Shown: positions 45,802-56,830, numbered from the stretch's first letter. The stretch is DNA of 64,000 nucleotides from Monomorium pharaonis (GCF_013373865.1 NC_050474.1:15191045-15255044), one strand, 5' to 3'. The notes: generated by a model from the sequence alone, not told the origin. Numbers and translations are program-made.

Positions 45802-45958
45802 GTCTTTGACGCTAGCGGCTGCAGTCCACTTGACGCTACAAATGCTTTGAAGCGTTTGATTGACCAATCGAAACAAAGATTTTTACGAATTGACCAATCA
45901 AAGAATGCTTCGAAACGTTTGTAGCGTCAAGTGGACCGTAGCCAGTGTCAAGAAGAAA
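45802..45958. mobile_element. Hairpin MITE of about 150 bp
   Basis: TCCACTTGACGCTACAAATG near 45829 pairs with ACGTTTGTAGCGTCAAGTGG at about 45916. TTGACCAATCRAA inverted motifs lie inside. No coding content. Confidence 0.65.
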
Positions 45959-46347
45959 AAGTTTAAGGGCCATCTACAATGGAGTGTTTTAGCCGTAACA
46001 GCACTAAGGGCCACCGCACAAACTCTTCCATAAGAGCCACCGCACAAGCTTTTTCGTAACACGTTACGTTAAGTGCTCCATAAGGGCCACCGCACAAACT
46101 CTTCCATAACGCGTTACGTTACGTTAAGTACTCCATACGAACCTAAGTTGTACTTAAAATTTAACTTAAATCAACGCAATAAGCCTACGTTCTAATATAT
46201 ACATTTCCCTACGCTAATATGTACAGTATGGTCCTCGTAGTGCGAGGTGTGTGTGATACGCTGGCGACTGTGTCGCGGTGTGTCTACGCACGCTGAGTTT
46301 GGGTGCCCTGATTGGCTACGGCGGCGGTGCGTGTGATCGGTGTCGGC

Positions 46348-46497
46348 TAAAGCTGGTCACACACACTTTCCGTAGAACGTAACAGTAAGATTTCGACATG
46401 TTGGATTGGGCGACCGTAACAGTAAGCGACTAAATCAAGTACGTGATTGGTCAAAACCTTACTGTTACGTTCTACGGAAAGTGTGTGTGACCCGCTT
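46348..46497. mobile_element. 150-bp hairpin MITE
   Basis: TAAAGCTGGTCACACACACT at the left faces AGTGTGTGTGACCCGCTTA at the right. Both arms continue with CCGTAGAACGTAACAGTAAG and its complement, around a TGGATTGGGCGACC centre. Confidence 0.7.
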
Positions 46498-46689
46498 AAT
46501 GCCTCGGTAGGCTGCGGCGGCGCGCGCGCCGGTCGGTCGGCGCGGTGATTGGCGGCGGGTGCGGTATCGGCGGCAGCGGTGCGGTGTTGTGCGGCGGCCC
46601 TAAGGCCTAACGCTAGCGGCGCAGTGAATCGGCGCGGTCGTCGGCACGGTGCCCGGTGTCAGCTGTTCGGCGCATCAGCTGTTCGCTCG

Positions 46690-47010
46690 TCGGCGTTGTT
46701 GTCACCCATCGACATATAGAATGGACTGAGCATTGCGATAGGTTAGCGCGCGCCTGCTTTAGAGTGAGAGGTACTACACCTGAGGCCTATGTTTGTCTCT
46801 TTTGCAAGCTTCTGATTTGTTATTTCGTCCCCCTCCATTCACGGAGGAGGACGAAATAACAAATCAGAAGCTTGCAAGAGAGACAAACATAGGCCTCAGG
46901 TGTAGTACCTCTCACTCTAAAGCAGGCGCGCGCTTGCCTATCGCAATGCTCAGTCCATTCTATATGTCGATGATCGCAATGCTCAGTCCATTCTATATGT
47001 CGATGTTGTC
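46690..47010. repeat. Near-perfect hairpin, about 140-bp arms
   Basis: From TTGTCACCCATCGACATATA through CAAGCTTCTGATTTGTTATT the sequence is repeated almost exactly in reverse complement, with a small loop at about 46835 (CCTCCATTCACGGAGG). The right arm has a direct duplication of ATCGCAATGCTCAGTCCATT (46940 and 46975). Arm identity is high, suggesting recent origin or conversion. Confidence 0.75.
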
Positions 47011-47699
47011 ACCACGCGTGGTGACAGGTCGCGGAGTCGGTTCCTCCTCAATGCGGAGTCCCCGGGTCGGGACGACGGCGACCGCTCAGTGCGCGGCCGA
47101 GAGCTAGGGCACGGATCGTATTGGTGAGCGGCCCCTCAATACGCGGCCAGGAAGGCACTCACTGCGTGCCCGGGTAGGATCGCTAGGTTAGGTGACGGCG
47201 CTCAATATGCGCTCGAGGATGCCTGGCTCAGTACACCAGGAGGAACGGTCTGCTCACTTCGCAGGCCGGGGAAGCTCTGTCTTCCGTCGCGAGTGGAGGG
47301 CTTATATACCCTCCACTCGGTGGTGAGGGAAAGAGAGAAGAGCGGAGGGAGCGAGCGAGGTAGGGGTAACGGCCTTACCTCCGTTCAAGCGGTAGTGGAG
47401 GAACGGCTCGTTACAAACTTAAGAACTTACGTTAAAAGTTTCTTTGTGCGTTGATGTAAGTTTAATTTTAAGTACGAACTTAGGTTTATGGAGCACTTAA
47501 TGTAACGTAACGTGTTACGAAAAAGGTTGTGCGGTGGTTCTAAAACAACGGCAATGCTGTCTAGAATAAAAACGACGTAGCAATAACATACAAGCCGGCC
47601 ATCAAAGAAAGGCGACCAAAAACTAATCCCGAATGCCCCAACGCTCATCGTAAGCACACAATGAATTGGCTCAATGTTTGCTGTAGGCTGTAAACAGTA

Positions 47700-47942
47700 A
47701 GGGCCACCGCACAAACTCTTCCATAACGCGTTACGTTACGTTAAGTACTCCATACGAACTTAAGTTGTACTTAAAATTTAACTTAAATCAAAACTTAAGA
47801 AATCCTTAACGTAAGAACTTAAGAACTTACGTTAAAAGTTTCTTTGTGCGTTGATGTAAGTTTAATTTTAAGTACGAACTTAGATTTATGGAGCACTTAA
47901 CGTAACGTAACGTGTTACGAAAAAGCTTGTGCGGTGGCCCTA
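47700..47942. mobile_element. Complete AGGGCCACCGCACAA MITE
   Basis: The ends AGGGCCACCGCACAAACTCT and TAGGGCCACCGCACAAGCTT (right, reverse complement) lead into inverted arms of about 110 bp rich in AACGTTACGTT and TTAAGTTCG motifs. 243 bp, no coding sequence. It serves as the reference copy for the interrupted one at 46093-47541. Confidence 0.75.
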
Positions 47943-48618
47943 AAGCAATACGAAGTGGAGACATTTTCTACGACTACTGCTACGGCCTACGACTCTCCAT
48001 TGTAGATGGCCCTTTAGGGAGCGTTTCCACCAAGCGCGTCACGCGTCGCGTCGTCCTTCGCGTCCAATCAAAACGTCCCATTTTATTATGATAAAATATA
48101 ATCCCACACAACACACTTTATCCTAGGGATGTCCCTATGATGTCATTTTGGGATATCGCAATATCGTTGGATATCCGTGGACCGTCTGCGATATCCAAGA
48201 GATATCCAAGGGATGCACAAATGTCCACCGATTTGACATCCTGCAGATATCTCAAACGATATCCAGAGGATGTCCAAGGGATTTCCTGAGATATCGTAAT
48301 ATACCCTAGTAAAAAAATTTGACAGAATTAAAAAAATTGTTTTCAGGATTTCTGATAAATATTCCGATTTTTTATAAGAATTGAAACATTTCTCGGAAAA
48401 ACTTTAAAAATAAAAAATTGTGATTAATTTAGAAAATTTTTGAATATTTCTAAGTATTTTTGAGAGTTTCTAAGAATTGAAAAAAACTTGAACAAAAAAT
48501 AAAAAATTCTAATTATTTTTACGGTAATCTTGTAAAAGGAAGAAGACTATAACAACATGTTTCAGCCAAGCCACAGTCGTACCCGTTAAAGCAAGTTTAA
48601 TTTCTATATTTGAAAAAA

Positions 48619-48705
48619 CGGTCACCCATCCAAGTGTCAACCATCGCCGACGTTGCTTGACTTCGAAGACCGTACGCATCCTAACGCCACGTGATAATCC
48701 ATGAA
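48619..48705 (-). repeat. 5S rRNA-derived segment, copy 1
   Basis: On the minus strand the sequence reads GGTCTTCGAAGTCAAGCAAC, GTCGGCGATGG, ACACTTGGATGGGTGACCG, closely matching the internal control region and 3' half of 5S rRNA (AGTTAAGCAACGTCGG, TACTTGGATGGGTGACCG). The 5' half and the end-pairing of a 5S gene are missing, so it is a transposon component. Confidence 0.7.
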
Positions 48706-49659
48706 CACTTCTTGTCTATGCATACATATTTGTTATGCATACATATCATTACAAGAGATGTTATCAGAAGGATGAAATATGTATGTATAGTTAACTTATA
48801 TTTTTATGAATAAATATGAAGTTTTAGTTTTTTTATTCATTTTTACATATGCGTGCAAAATAGCATGGAATAACTTATTAAAAAATTTGTTTTTGCTCTG
48901 TTTGTATAAAATTAAAAAAATTTTTTAATGTCATTTTTTATAATTTTTTAGTATTATTAATACCCACACACTTTATCCTGAGGATATTCCAAATTATCCC
49001 AGACAGACGAAGGCGATCCCACGGATATCTCAATGAGTAGCTCCCGGGATATCCTACAAAAATATCTTAAAATATCGTAAAATATCTTAAGATATCATAT
49101 GATATCTTATTAATATATTTTGATATCCCCCAAAAATATCTTAAAATATTATAAAATATTGTAAGATATTCATTAATATCTTACGATATTCTATTACATC
49201 CAAATAATATCCCATCATATCTTTTTTATCTCTACAATTAATGGAGCATAAATCAAGTGTAAAGAGAAAGTTAATTATAATGTAACAAAAGAGTGACAGA
49301 AGCGTAAATTAAATCTTTAAGAAACGTAGATTAAAACGTCAGAACATAAAGAAAATACACTTATGGAAACAATGTGGCATATTAATAATATGCTACATAT
49401 ACTAAAAAATTATAAAAAATGACATTAAAAAAATTTTTTTATTTTATACAAACAGAGCAAAAACAGATTTTTTAATAAGTTAGTCTACATACTATTTTGC
49501 GCGCCGCATATATAAAAATAGTAAAAAAAGTAAAAAAAAAGGTAAAACTTCATATTTATTTATGAAAATATAAGTTAACTATACATGTTTTATCCTTCTG
49601 ACAACATCTATTGTAATGATCTATAACAAATATGAATCCATAAACAACCCCTACAGCAT

Positions 49660-49860
49660 GAAATATTGCTGCAACGTTGCAGAAATATTGCAATAGTGCA
49701 TAATATAACCAATATTGCAGAAATATTGTAGCAATATTACAAATATAATATTCCCTAGCAAATGTTGTGCAATATTGTAGCAATATTACAAATGTAATAT
49801 TTCCTAACAGATATTGCACAATATTGTGGCAATATTATATTGCAACCGTGCAAAATTTAT
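49660..49860. repeat. AATATTGC-type low-order array
   Basis: Imperfect tandem repeats of AATATTGCAGCAATATTRC with GCAACGTTGC variants. A similar array lies in opposite orientation at 53290-53520; both adjoin the CTACAGCATGAAATATTGCT junction of element X'. Frames read through it give Tyr/Leu/Cys-rich artefacts. Confidence 0.7.
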
Positions 49861-50084
49861 TTCCGTATAATCCGTATTTCTTAATCTAGAACTAACAATA
49901 AGTAATATTTTACATAGTTTTAAGGGACAAATAAAAAAATAGAGCAGGATATTTTTATTTTAAATTTTTATGTAAGATTAGAGCTAAAAGATACATAGAT
50001 GTGCAACAAATTCTGTAATCACGACAGCGTTACGTCCCATACTAGATTGAGTGAAGCAAGTCCAGAAGATGTTCACTCTGACTT

Positions 50085-51830
50085 ATATCAAGAGGCACGG
50101 TAGTGCCTCGCGCCAAGTGTATGCGCAACGAGGCACCACCGTGCTTCTTTTACGCGAGACGTCGTTTGCGAGAAGACCGTAGTTATCGGATCTCAATAAC
50201 GACTTAATTGATTGATTTCTAAATAGGCTTAATGGATAGCTTACATCCGATTTATATAATAAAAGTGTTTTTATTTTTCCGCTATATGACTTACGAGCGG
50301 AGATATCGCGATTAGAATTTTTCACTCAAGAGTAAATTTGGTTTAAGAAACGTCGTAGTCATCATTATTGTCATTGTCATCGTCGTCGCCCGGCGTCTAG
50401 GACGAATGGTGGGGACTTGTACTGTTGTATCCTCGTTTATCTTGTGTGCACAAACATTTGACAACAAGGATGAACGATGCACTATGCGCCATGAAACGGA
50501 ACGCACCATGTGTATCGTGATTGGTGAAGACAATCGAGTCTGCGCCGCCGCGTGTCGATCGAGTGACAGTTCGAGGTTAGAGACGTGTTGACGTGTGCGA
50601 GGTTAGCGGCGAGTTAGTTTTTATTAGTGTTATGCATAATTATGCATATTACATCGTGGAGTACATCGTGGATTACATTGTAGAGGGAAAATAATCAGAT
50701 AAGTTATATAGAATTTTCATTTTTGTATAGAATAAACTATTCTGAAATAAAATTGATACTTTGTGTTATGTTTCTTTTTTTAGTTTTAAAAGAAAGAGGA
50801 AGAATTACAAATCTTACACTGTCAAGGTGTATTTTAGACAATTCCAAAAAAGCTGAAGTTGACGGAATAGCAGCAAGAAGCGTATAAAATCATTAATACT
50901 ATAACCTTATTTACAAAGCTACTAGTTCTATGTTATTTACAAAGCTACTAGTATTGGATAGTAATGATTTCCAGTCAAAATTTCTATATGGTAAGAAAAA
51001 TTTTCATCATACATTCACAAAGATCACATTCAAAATTTTAGTTATTGTTTAATTAATGCTCTTGAAACATATAATCTTATATCGGCTTGGCAAACTTGAG
51101 AAGTTTCCGTAACAGCCACTCTTTTGTTCACCATTACATAAGATTAATACTTTGTGTTATGTTTCTTTTTTTAGTTTTAAAAGAAAGAGGAAGAATTACA
51201 AATCTTACACTATCAAGGTGTATCTTAGACTTAAGCCAATTTTAAAGAAGCTGAAGTTGACTGAAGAGCAGCAGGAAGCGTTCAAAATCACTAATTCTAC
51301 AACATTACTTACAAAGCTACTAGTTCTACAATGTTACTGAGTAAGCTACTAGTACTGGATAGTAATAATTTGTTACTCTTTCTTAATACTACAATGCTCA
51401 CTATTTAGTTTGGATTTAAAATTTCTATATGGTAAGAAAAATTTTCATACATTCACAGATCATATTCAAAATTTTACAGTTATTGTTAATGAATCTATTT
51501 TGTTCTTATTATGCTCTTGGAACATATAATCATGTCAGCTTGGCAAACTTGAGAAGTTTCTGTGACAGCCACGCTTTGTTCATTATTACAAGCCGGCACA
51601 TGATTATATGTTGCAAGCGCTTTAGTGAAACATGGACAAAATATGTTGCAAGCGCTTTAAGTGAAACATGGACAAAAGGTTTATTATCAATAATTGTAAA
51701 AGACAATAAACATAATTTTAAAAGTACAATTATAATTTAACTACAAATAAAAAATTTTTTAAATGTCTTTTTGAATGCATGAAAAGAATTGCATTAATTA
51801 TAATAAATTGTTTTTCGGGATAGACAGTAC
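50085..51830. repeat. Dispersed repeat family, copy 2 (with internal duplication)
   Basis: 50085-50800 matches 18195-18960 in the same direction. Further right, sequence matching the 19.9-20.5 kb palindrome (AGCTTGGCAAACTTGAGAAG, ACAGCCACGCTTTGTTCA) appears. 50747-51120 is repeated at 51141-51600, so this copy has an internal tandem duplication of about 395 bp. The left hairpin (GGTAGTGCCTCGCG) is retained only partly. Confidence 0.6.
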
Positions 51831-52304
51831 TACACAATATTATTCTCCCTTCCTTCCCTCTCTTTCTCTCTTTCTCTCTCTTTCTTAATTTAACAATAAT
51901 ACTTTTTCTAGCACAATAATTATAATTTATTTATACGTATAAATAACAAATATGTGTAAATTGTTCACCATTACAAGCCGGCATATGTATGTTCCAAGAG
52001 CATTAAGTGAAACACAGACAAAATAGGTTTATTGCCAATAATTGTAAGAGAACAATAAACATAATTATAAAAGTATTATAATAAAGTGTTTTGGGATAGA
52101 CATTTTTTAAAAGATTTACTACGCAATATTATTCTCTCGCCTTCCCTCTCTCTTTCTCAAATCCTTCTAGCACACTTATTATACATTTATATTTAAAAAA
52201 TTAGAATATATTTAATATTCCAATATTATTTAAAGTAACGTTAACTTTTATATATATTATAAAAAGAAATGAGATATCTGACACTACAAAATGAGTGAAA
52301 TCCC

Positions 52305-52990
52305 AACAAAATTACCTTTTTAAAAAAAAGGTATAAAAAAGCGCCAAGTATACGCGCGCATGAAACGCCCTCAAAAATCTATTTTTGTACAAAATAATTT
52401 TAATTTGGCACTACAAATGTACAAAATTTTAATAAAATTTTCTTTTCCCCCAAAAACAACAAATAATTTAATTTCTCTACAAAAGTAATGATATGAAGAA
52501 AATGCGCCAACCATGAAAATGGATGTTCATACAAAACATCCACTTTTACAAATAATTATTTGTACAAATATTATAAATAAATATTTTAATACAAATTTTA
52601 CTACAAAAACTTGGCGCTGCTAAACCTAAAGAAAAAGAAAGAGAGCTGGCAAATTATTCGGTTTAGCGGCGCCAAGTTTTTGTAGTAAAATTTGTATTAA
52701 AATATTTATTTATAATATTTGTACAAATAATTATTTGTAAAAGTGGATGTTTTAGTTTGTATGAACATCCATTTTTATGGTTGGCGCATTTTCTTCATAT
52801 CATTACTTTTGTAGAGAAATTAAATTATTTGTTGTTTTTGGGGGAAAAGAAAATTTTATTAAAATTTTGTACATTTGTAGTGCCAAATTAAAATTATTTT
52901 GTACAAAAATAGATTTTTGAGGGCGTTTCATGCGCGCGTATACTTGGCGCTTTTTTATACCTTTTTTTTAAAAAGGTAATTTTGTATATA
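52305..52990. mobile_element. Long-TIR foldback element, compact copy
   Basis: Two arms of about 320 bp are nearly identical inverted repeats around a 35-bp spacer (52626-52660). The outer edge reads ACAAAATTACCTTTTTAAAA and the inner edge CTTGGCGCTGCTAAACC. AAAAAGCGCCAAGTATACGC and GCGCCAACCATGAAAATGGA occur in each arm. No coding content. A related, much larger copy lies at 32985-35222. Confidence 0.75.
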
Positions 52991-53289
52991 ATACATTAAT
53001 TAAACATGTGTGAACCATACATGCATGTGTAATTCTAGCGTATAAATTGATCAGGATGGGCATTTTCTGGACTTGCTTCATTTTAATGCTTACTTAAATC
53101 TAGAATGGAACGATATTCGATATCCGTTGGTGTATGTTAATTTAATTAATTACTTTTTTAATTAATAATTTTTTTAATTATTGTGCCGTAACGGTATGAC
53201 AATAAATTCATTTTCCGTTTTTCGTATAATACACATCTTACATATTATTTGATTAATTTAACCACCTGCAACATTTCCTTCATATTGCG

Positions 53290-53520
53290 CATTAACGTTT
53301 CAGAAATATTACAGCAATCTTACAAGAAATATTGCAGCAATATTGCTGAAATATTACAGAAATCTTACGGGGAATATTGCAGAAATATTGCAGACATATT
53401 GCACAATATTGTTTTGGAGCGGACATAGGAATATTGCTGCAATATTGCAGCAATATTTTCTGCAATATTCCAATCTTGCAAAATAATATTTCTGCAACGT
53501 TGCAGCAATATTTCATGCTG
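53290..53520. repeat. AATATTGC-type array, inverted counterpart
   Basis: Repeats of ATATTGCAGCAATATT and AATATTGCAGAAATATTG flank GTTTTGGAGCGGACATAGG. It is the counterpart of the array at 49660-49860 within element X'. Confidence 0.7.
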
Positions 53521-53535
53521 TAGGGGAAGAAGTGT

Positions 53536-53621
53536 TTATGGATCACCACGAAGCGTTAGAATGCGTACGGTCTTCAAAGTCAAGCGACATCGGCGAGGGT
53601 TGACACTTGGATGGGTGACCG
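53536..53621 (+). repeat. 5S rRNA-derived segment, copy 2
   Basis: CGGTCTTCAAAGTCAAGCGA, CATCGGCGAGGGTTGACA and CTTGGATGGGTGACCG correspond to the internal promoter and 3' region of animal 5S rRNA. The upstream part, GATCACCACGAAGCGTTAGA, is specific to element X. Same arrangement as copy 1 at 48619-48705, in reverse orientation. Confidence 0.75.
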
Positions 53622-54806
53622 TTTTTTCAGGTATAGAGATATTAAACTATTAAACATGCTTTAACAGGTACGACGGCTTGGCTAAAACATGTTATATTAT
53701 AGTCTTCTTTCTTTTACAAAATTGCCGTAAAAATAATTAGAATTTTTTATTTTTTGTTCAAGTTTTTTTCAATTCTTAGAAACTCTCAAAAATACTTAGA
53801 AATATTCAAAAATTTTTTCAATTAATCAAAATTTTTTATTTTTAAAATTTTTTTGAGAAACGTTTCAATTATAAAAAATCGAAACATTTATCAGAAATCC
53901 TGAAAAAAATTTTTTTAATTCTGACAAATTTTTTTACTAAGATATATTACGATATCTCAGGAAATCCCTTGGACATCCTCTGGATATCGTTTGAGATATC
54001 TACAGGATATCAAATCGGTGGACATTTGTGCATCCCTTGGATATCCCTCGGATATCGCAGACGGTCCACGGATATCCAACGATATTGCGATATCCCAAAA
54101 TGACATCCCAGAGACATCCCTAGGATAAAGTGTGCTGTGTGGGTATATACCACATTATTTCGATAAATGTACTTTCTTTATGTTCTGTTTTAATTTACGT
54201 TTCTTAGAGATTTAATTAACGCTTTTGTCACTCGTTTATTACATTATAATTCACTTTTCCTTTACACTTGATTTACGCTCTATTAATTGTAGAGATAAAA
54301 GATATGATGGGATATTATCTGGATGGTGTAATAGGTGTAATAGGATATCGTAAGATGTAATAGGTGTAATAGGATATCGTAAGATATTATAGAATATCTT
54401 ACAATATCTTATAATATTTTACGATATTTTTGGGGGATATCAAAATATATTAATGGGACATCATATGATATCTTAAGATATTTTACGATATTTTAAGATA
54501 TTTTTATAGAATATCCCGGGAGCTACTCATTGAGATATCCGTGGGATCGCCTACGTCTGTCTGGGATAATTTGGGATATCCTCAGGATAAAGTGTGTTGT
54601 GTGGGATATAAAGAAAAATAATAATAAATATACTAAGTAACATTGTTAACATAAATAATTATTAATATATATATAAACATTTTGTTAATATTGCTGGCAG
54701 TGGCTAATCAACTGCCCAACAGTGTTTGCTACGCTATAGCTGTTCACGGAACTCGCTATCACTACCGCGCTATTGGCTCCACGAACAGTTCAGATAGCGT
54801 TAGCGT

Positions 54807-56333
54807 CACTGATCTCATTAAAGTGGATATGGCATAGGACAAAATAAGTGTGACCAATTGAAGATTGTAGTCTCTGTACACAATATGGCGGTGTATACGA
54901 ATACGAACACAGTTTACTGTGACGATGATACGAAATTCCACGTGTAATTAATTATCTATAGACCTAGATGTGTAGCAGTTTTATCCAAAATATTACTTTT
55001 TTTATAATAGAAATAGTAAAATAGTAAAATAGTGAGATTCCAAAATTAAAAAATGTGTTTATTGTGGAAAAGGAAGTGAAAATAAACAACGAACGTTTCA
55101 TAGGTGAGTAAGGTTAAGTCTGAAAAGTTTAATAATAATATATTTAATATATAATGTATTAATAAAATGTTTTTTACAGATTCCCAAACAAGGAAAAATA
55201 TTCACAATTATTTGAAAAATGGATTAAAATATAAACCTGGATTCAAATATGTACCTCATAAGTACATAAGGATTTGTTGAATATACATTTTTATTATGTT
55301 GCTTTAAATTACAAATTTAAGTTTTAAGTGATATGTTTGTTTTAAATTCATATATTTTATGTTATAAAATATATTTATAATGTAACATTATTGTCATTAT
55401 GTTTAAATAGCACAGCATGTGACTTGCAAAGTTTAATAAAGCACGCAAAATAACATTTTTTTATTACTACTTTTCTATTATTACTTTTTTCTAAAAAACG
55501 CGATAAAAAAATTATCTTATTTTCTATTTGCTTCTATGCTGTTCATGTATATAGTGCATGTATATACATTTTATTATGTACATTATAATATTTATACTTA
55601 AATATTAAATAAATCTATGCTAATCTATGTCTAATAGTTACTTTTTTTACAAGCTGCAAGTATGGATTATTACAACACAAGGACACGAGGACAAAATAAG
55701 CTATAACAATACCCTTTAAACTTATTTATAAGTTTAGTAGTAGTAGTATTATTTATTAGTAAAATTATTTAACAAGATGGTCATAAATAAAAATTTTTGA
55801 TTTTTAGACACCTGCAAAATTTTATTTTTTAATCTTTTATTTATCCTCTTATTTAATAAAATATTTATATATTTTGACTCAATTTATACATAAAAATGTT
55901 ATATATTACCAAATATTTTTTTAAATATTACAAAATATTTGTTATAAAGTCACTTACAAATGTCACTTACAATTATAAAAAAATACATAATATTAAATGT
56001 TATATGTATGATATAAAACAATATTATAAAAATTCAAATAAACACATTCCAGATTAATATTTTAGAACATTTTAAATTACTAAACATATACATTTTAATA
56101 TATTTTGTAAATTAATTAATTTTTTAATTCATTTTTACTGGTTACATTATAATCATATTTTATATTTTTACAATATATCTTATTTAACACATATATTTTG
56201 TGTTAGTCATTCAAATTTTCCGCCAAAAGCGTGTACGCTGACTACAACTTTAATGGCTTCCGGTATTCTATTGGTCACACTTCTTTACCTCAGATTATTA
56301 GGGTACGCCATATCCACTTTAATGAGATCAGTG
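54807..56333 (+). mobile_element. P-like DNA transposon, non-autonomous
   Basis: Terminal inverted repeats CACTGATCTCATTAAAGTGG continue ATATGGC at both ends; a second matching block, AAGTGTGACCAATWGAA, follows on both sides. GTTAGCGT is duplicated at 54799-54806 and 56334-56341. An 8-bp duplication, CA-type ends and an internal THAP-type exon pair together fit the P superfamily. The rest of the interior is AT-rich without catalytic-domain sequence, so the element would depend on a transposase from elsewhere. Confidence 0.75.
55037..55283 (+). pseudogene. THAP zinc-finger exons of a P-like transposase (broken)
   Basis: The first exon (55037-55103) reads CVYCGKGSENKQRTFHR and ends at a GTGAGT donor. 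After acceptor TTTTACAG, the second exon (from 55180) reads FPNKEKYSQLFEKWIK, then a stop at 55232. In another frame, KPGFKYVPHKYIRIC follows. This is the order of a THAP domain: C-x2-C, FHRFP, W, and the second cysteine. THAP domains bind the ends of P elements. No ATG opens the frame (ATT at 55037 stands where a start would be expected) and a frameshift separates the last part, so it is inactive. Confidence 0.7.
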
Positions 56334-56358
56334 GTTAGCGTTTATAGCGTTAATAGTT

Positions 56359-56476
56359 GGTCTGTTCTTTCTATCTGCACTGTTGCACTGGTGCAATAAG
56401 TTAGAATGAGAAAAAATATACTTGTCTTACTTTAACTTATTGCACCGGTGCAACAGTGCAGCTAGAAAGAACAGAC
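56359..56476. mobile_element. 118-bp hairpin MITE, second copy
   Basis: GGTCTGTTCTTTCTATCTGC at the left faces the complement TAGTCTGTTCTTTCTAGCTG at the right, with CACTGTTGCACTGGTGCAAT in each arm and the same GAGAAAAAATATACTTGTCT centre as the copy at 40950-41062. Confidence 0.7.
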
Positions 56477-56830
56477 TAAGTGTCTCCCCGAACGCACCCA
56501 GTATATCTAGGACGGGATTCATAGACCGATCTTAAGCTCAAGCATTGTCTTAAGTCTAGCTTCGAGCCGACTTGAGACTTACTTAACCAATGAAATAACA
56601 GCATTGACGTCTCAAGATCGTGCTTAAGCTGGAACTTGAATAAGATTCGACTATGAATTCCGGCCCTAGACTGAGCATTGCGGGTTCAGAGGGAAAAGGC
56701 TAGCATGCTTTGGGTCATACCTTTCTCTCTCGTTCGCGCATGTGTACAAGTGCAAAATCTACCTTTTGCACGTCACCCGAGTGTTCTCGGGTATCATTCT
56801 ATTCTTGTTGTTCGTTTTATGTGAAATAAA

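Larger units (their letters stand above)
46093..47541. mobile_element. AGGGCCACCGCACAA MITE interrupted by a GC-rich insertion
   Basis: The left part (46093-46175) and right part (47415-47541) align to the complete copy at 47700-47942. Between them, 46176-47414 is foreign GC-rich DNA with its own hairpins (46348-46497 and 46690-47010) and a TATA-like CTTATATACCCTCCACTCGG at 47300. The 47010-47414 portion resembles an LTR or promoter-bearing fragment, but a family could not be assigned. Confidence 0.55.
45965..48014. mobile_element. MITE with AAGGGCCATCTACAATGGAG ends, host of further insertions
   Basis: AAGGGCCATCTACAATGGAG at 45965 is matched in reverse complement ending at 48014. The interior holds copies of a second MITE whose ends read AGGGCCACCGCACAA (46010 partial, 46093-47541 interrupted, 47700-47942 complete). 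The central 1.2 kb is a GC-rich insertion. Confidence 0.65.
48962..54133 (-). mobile_element. Element X', inverted copy nested in X
   Basis: Begins ACCCACACACTTTATCCTGA (48961-48962) and ends with the complement of CCCACACAGCACACTTTATC (54133). Read on the minus strand it repeats X in the same order: end A (54133-53640), 5S-like segment (53621-53536), then, after a large interruption (about 49650-53530), tail (49640-49400) and end B (49390-48962). X' has in turn been invaded by AATATTGC arrays, a dispersed repeat copy (50085-51830) and a foldback element (52305-52990). Confidence 0.6.
48106..54605 (+). mobile_element. Element X, outer copy
   Basis: Starts CCCACACAACACACTTTATC at 48106 and ends with the complement at about 54605. 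Both ends lead into regions crowded with GGATATC/GATATCC motifs. Order: end A (48106-48600), 5S-like segment (48619-48705), tail (48730-48961), then, after an insertion, end B (54134-54605). The insertion between 48961 and 54134 is another copy of X in reverse orientation. The element proper is about 1.33 kb. No coding sequence was recognised, and the target duplication is unclear. Confidence 0.65.

Noticed and set aside
47010..47414. Host promoter with TATA box (CTTATATACC)
   Set aside because: It lies in a GC-rich insertion within a MITE; no downstream gene is seen, so it is more likely part of an LTR or other element.
53536..53621. Functional 5S rRNA gene
   Set aside because: Only the internal region and 3' half resemble 5S; the 5' half and terminal pairing are missing, and the segment sits in a transposon.
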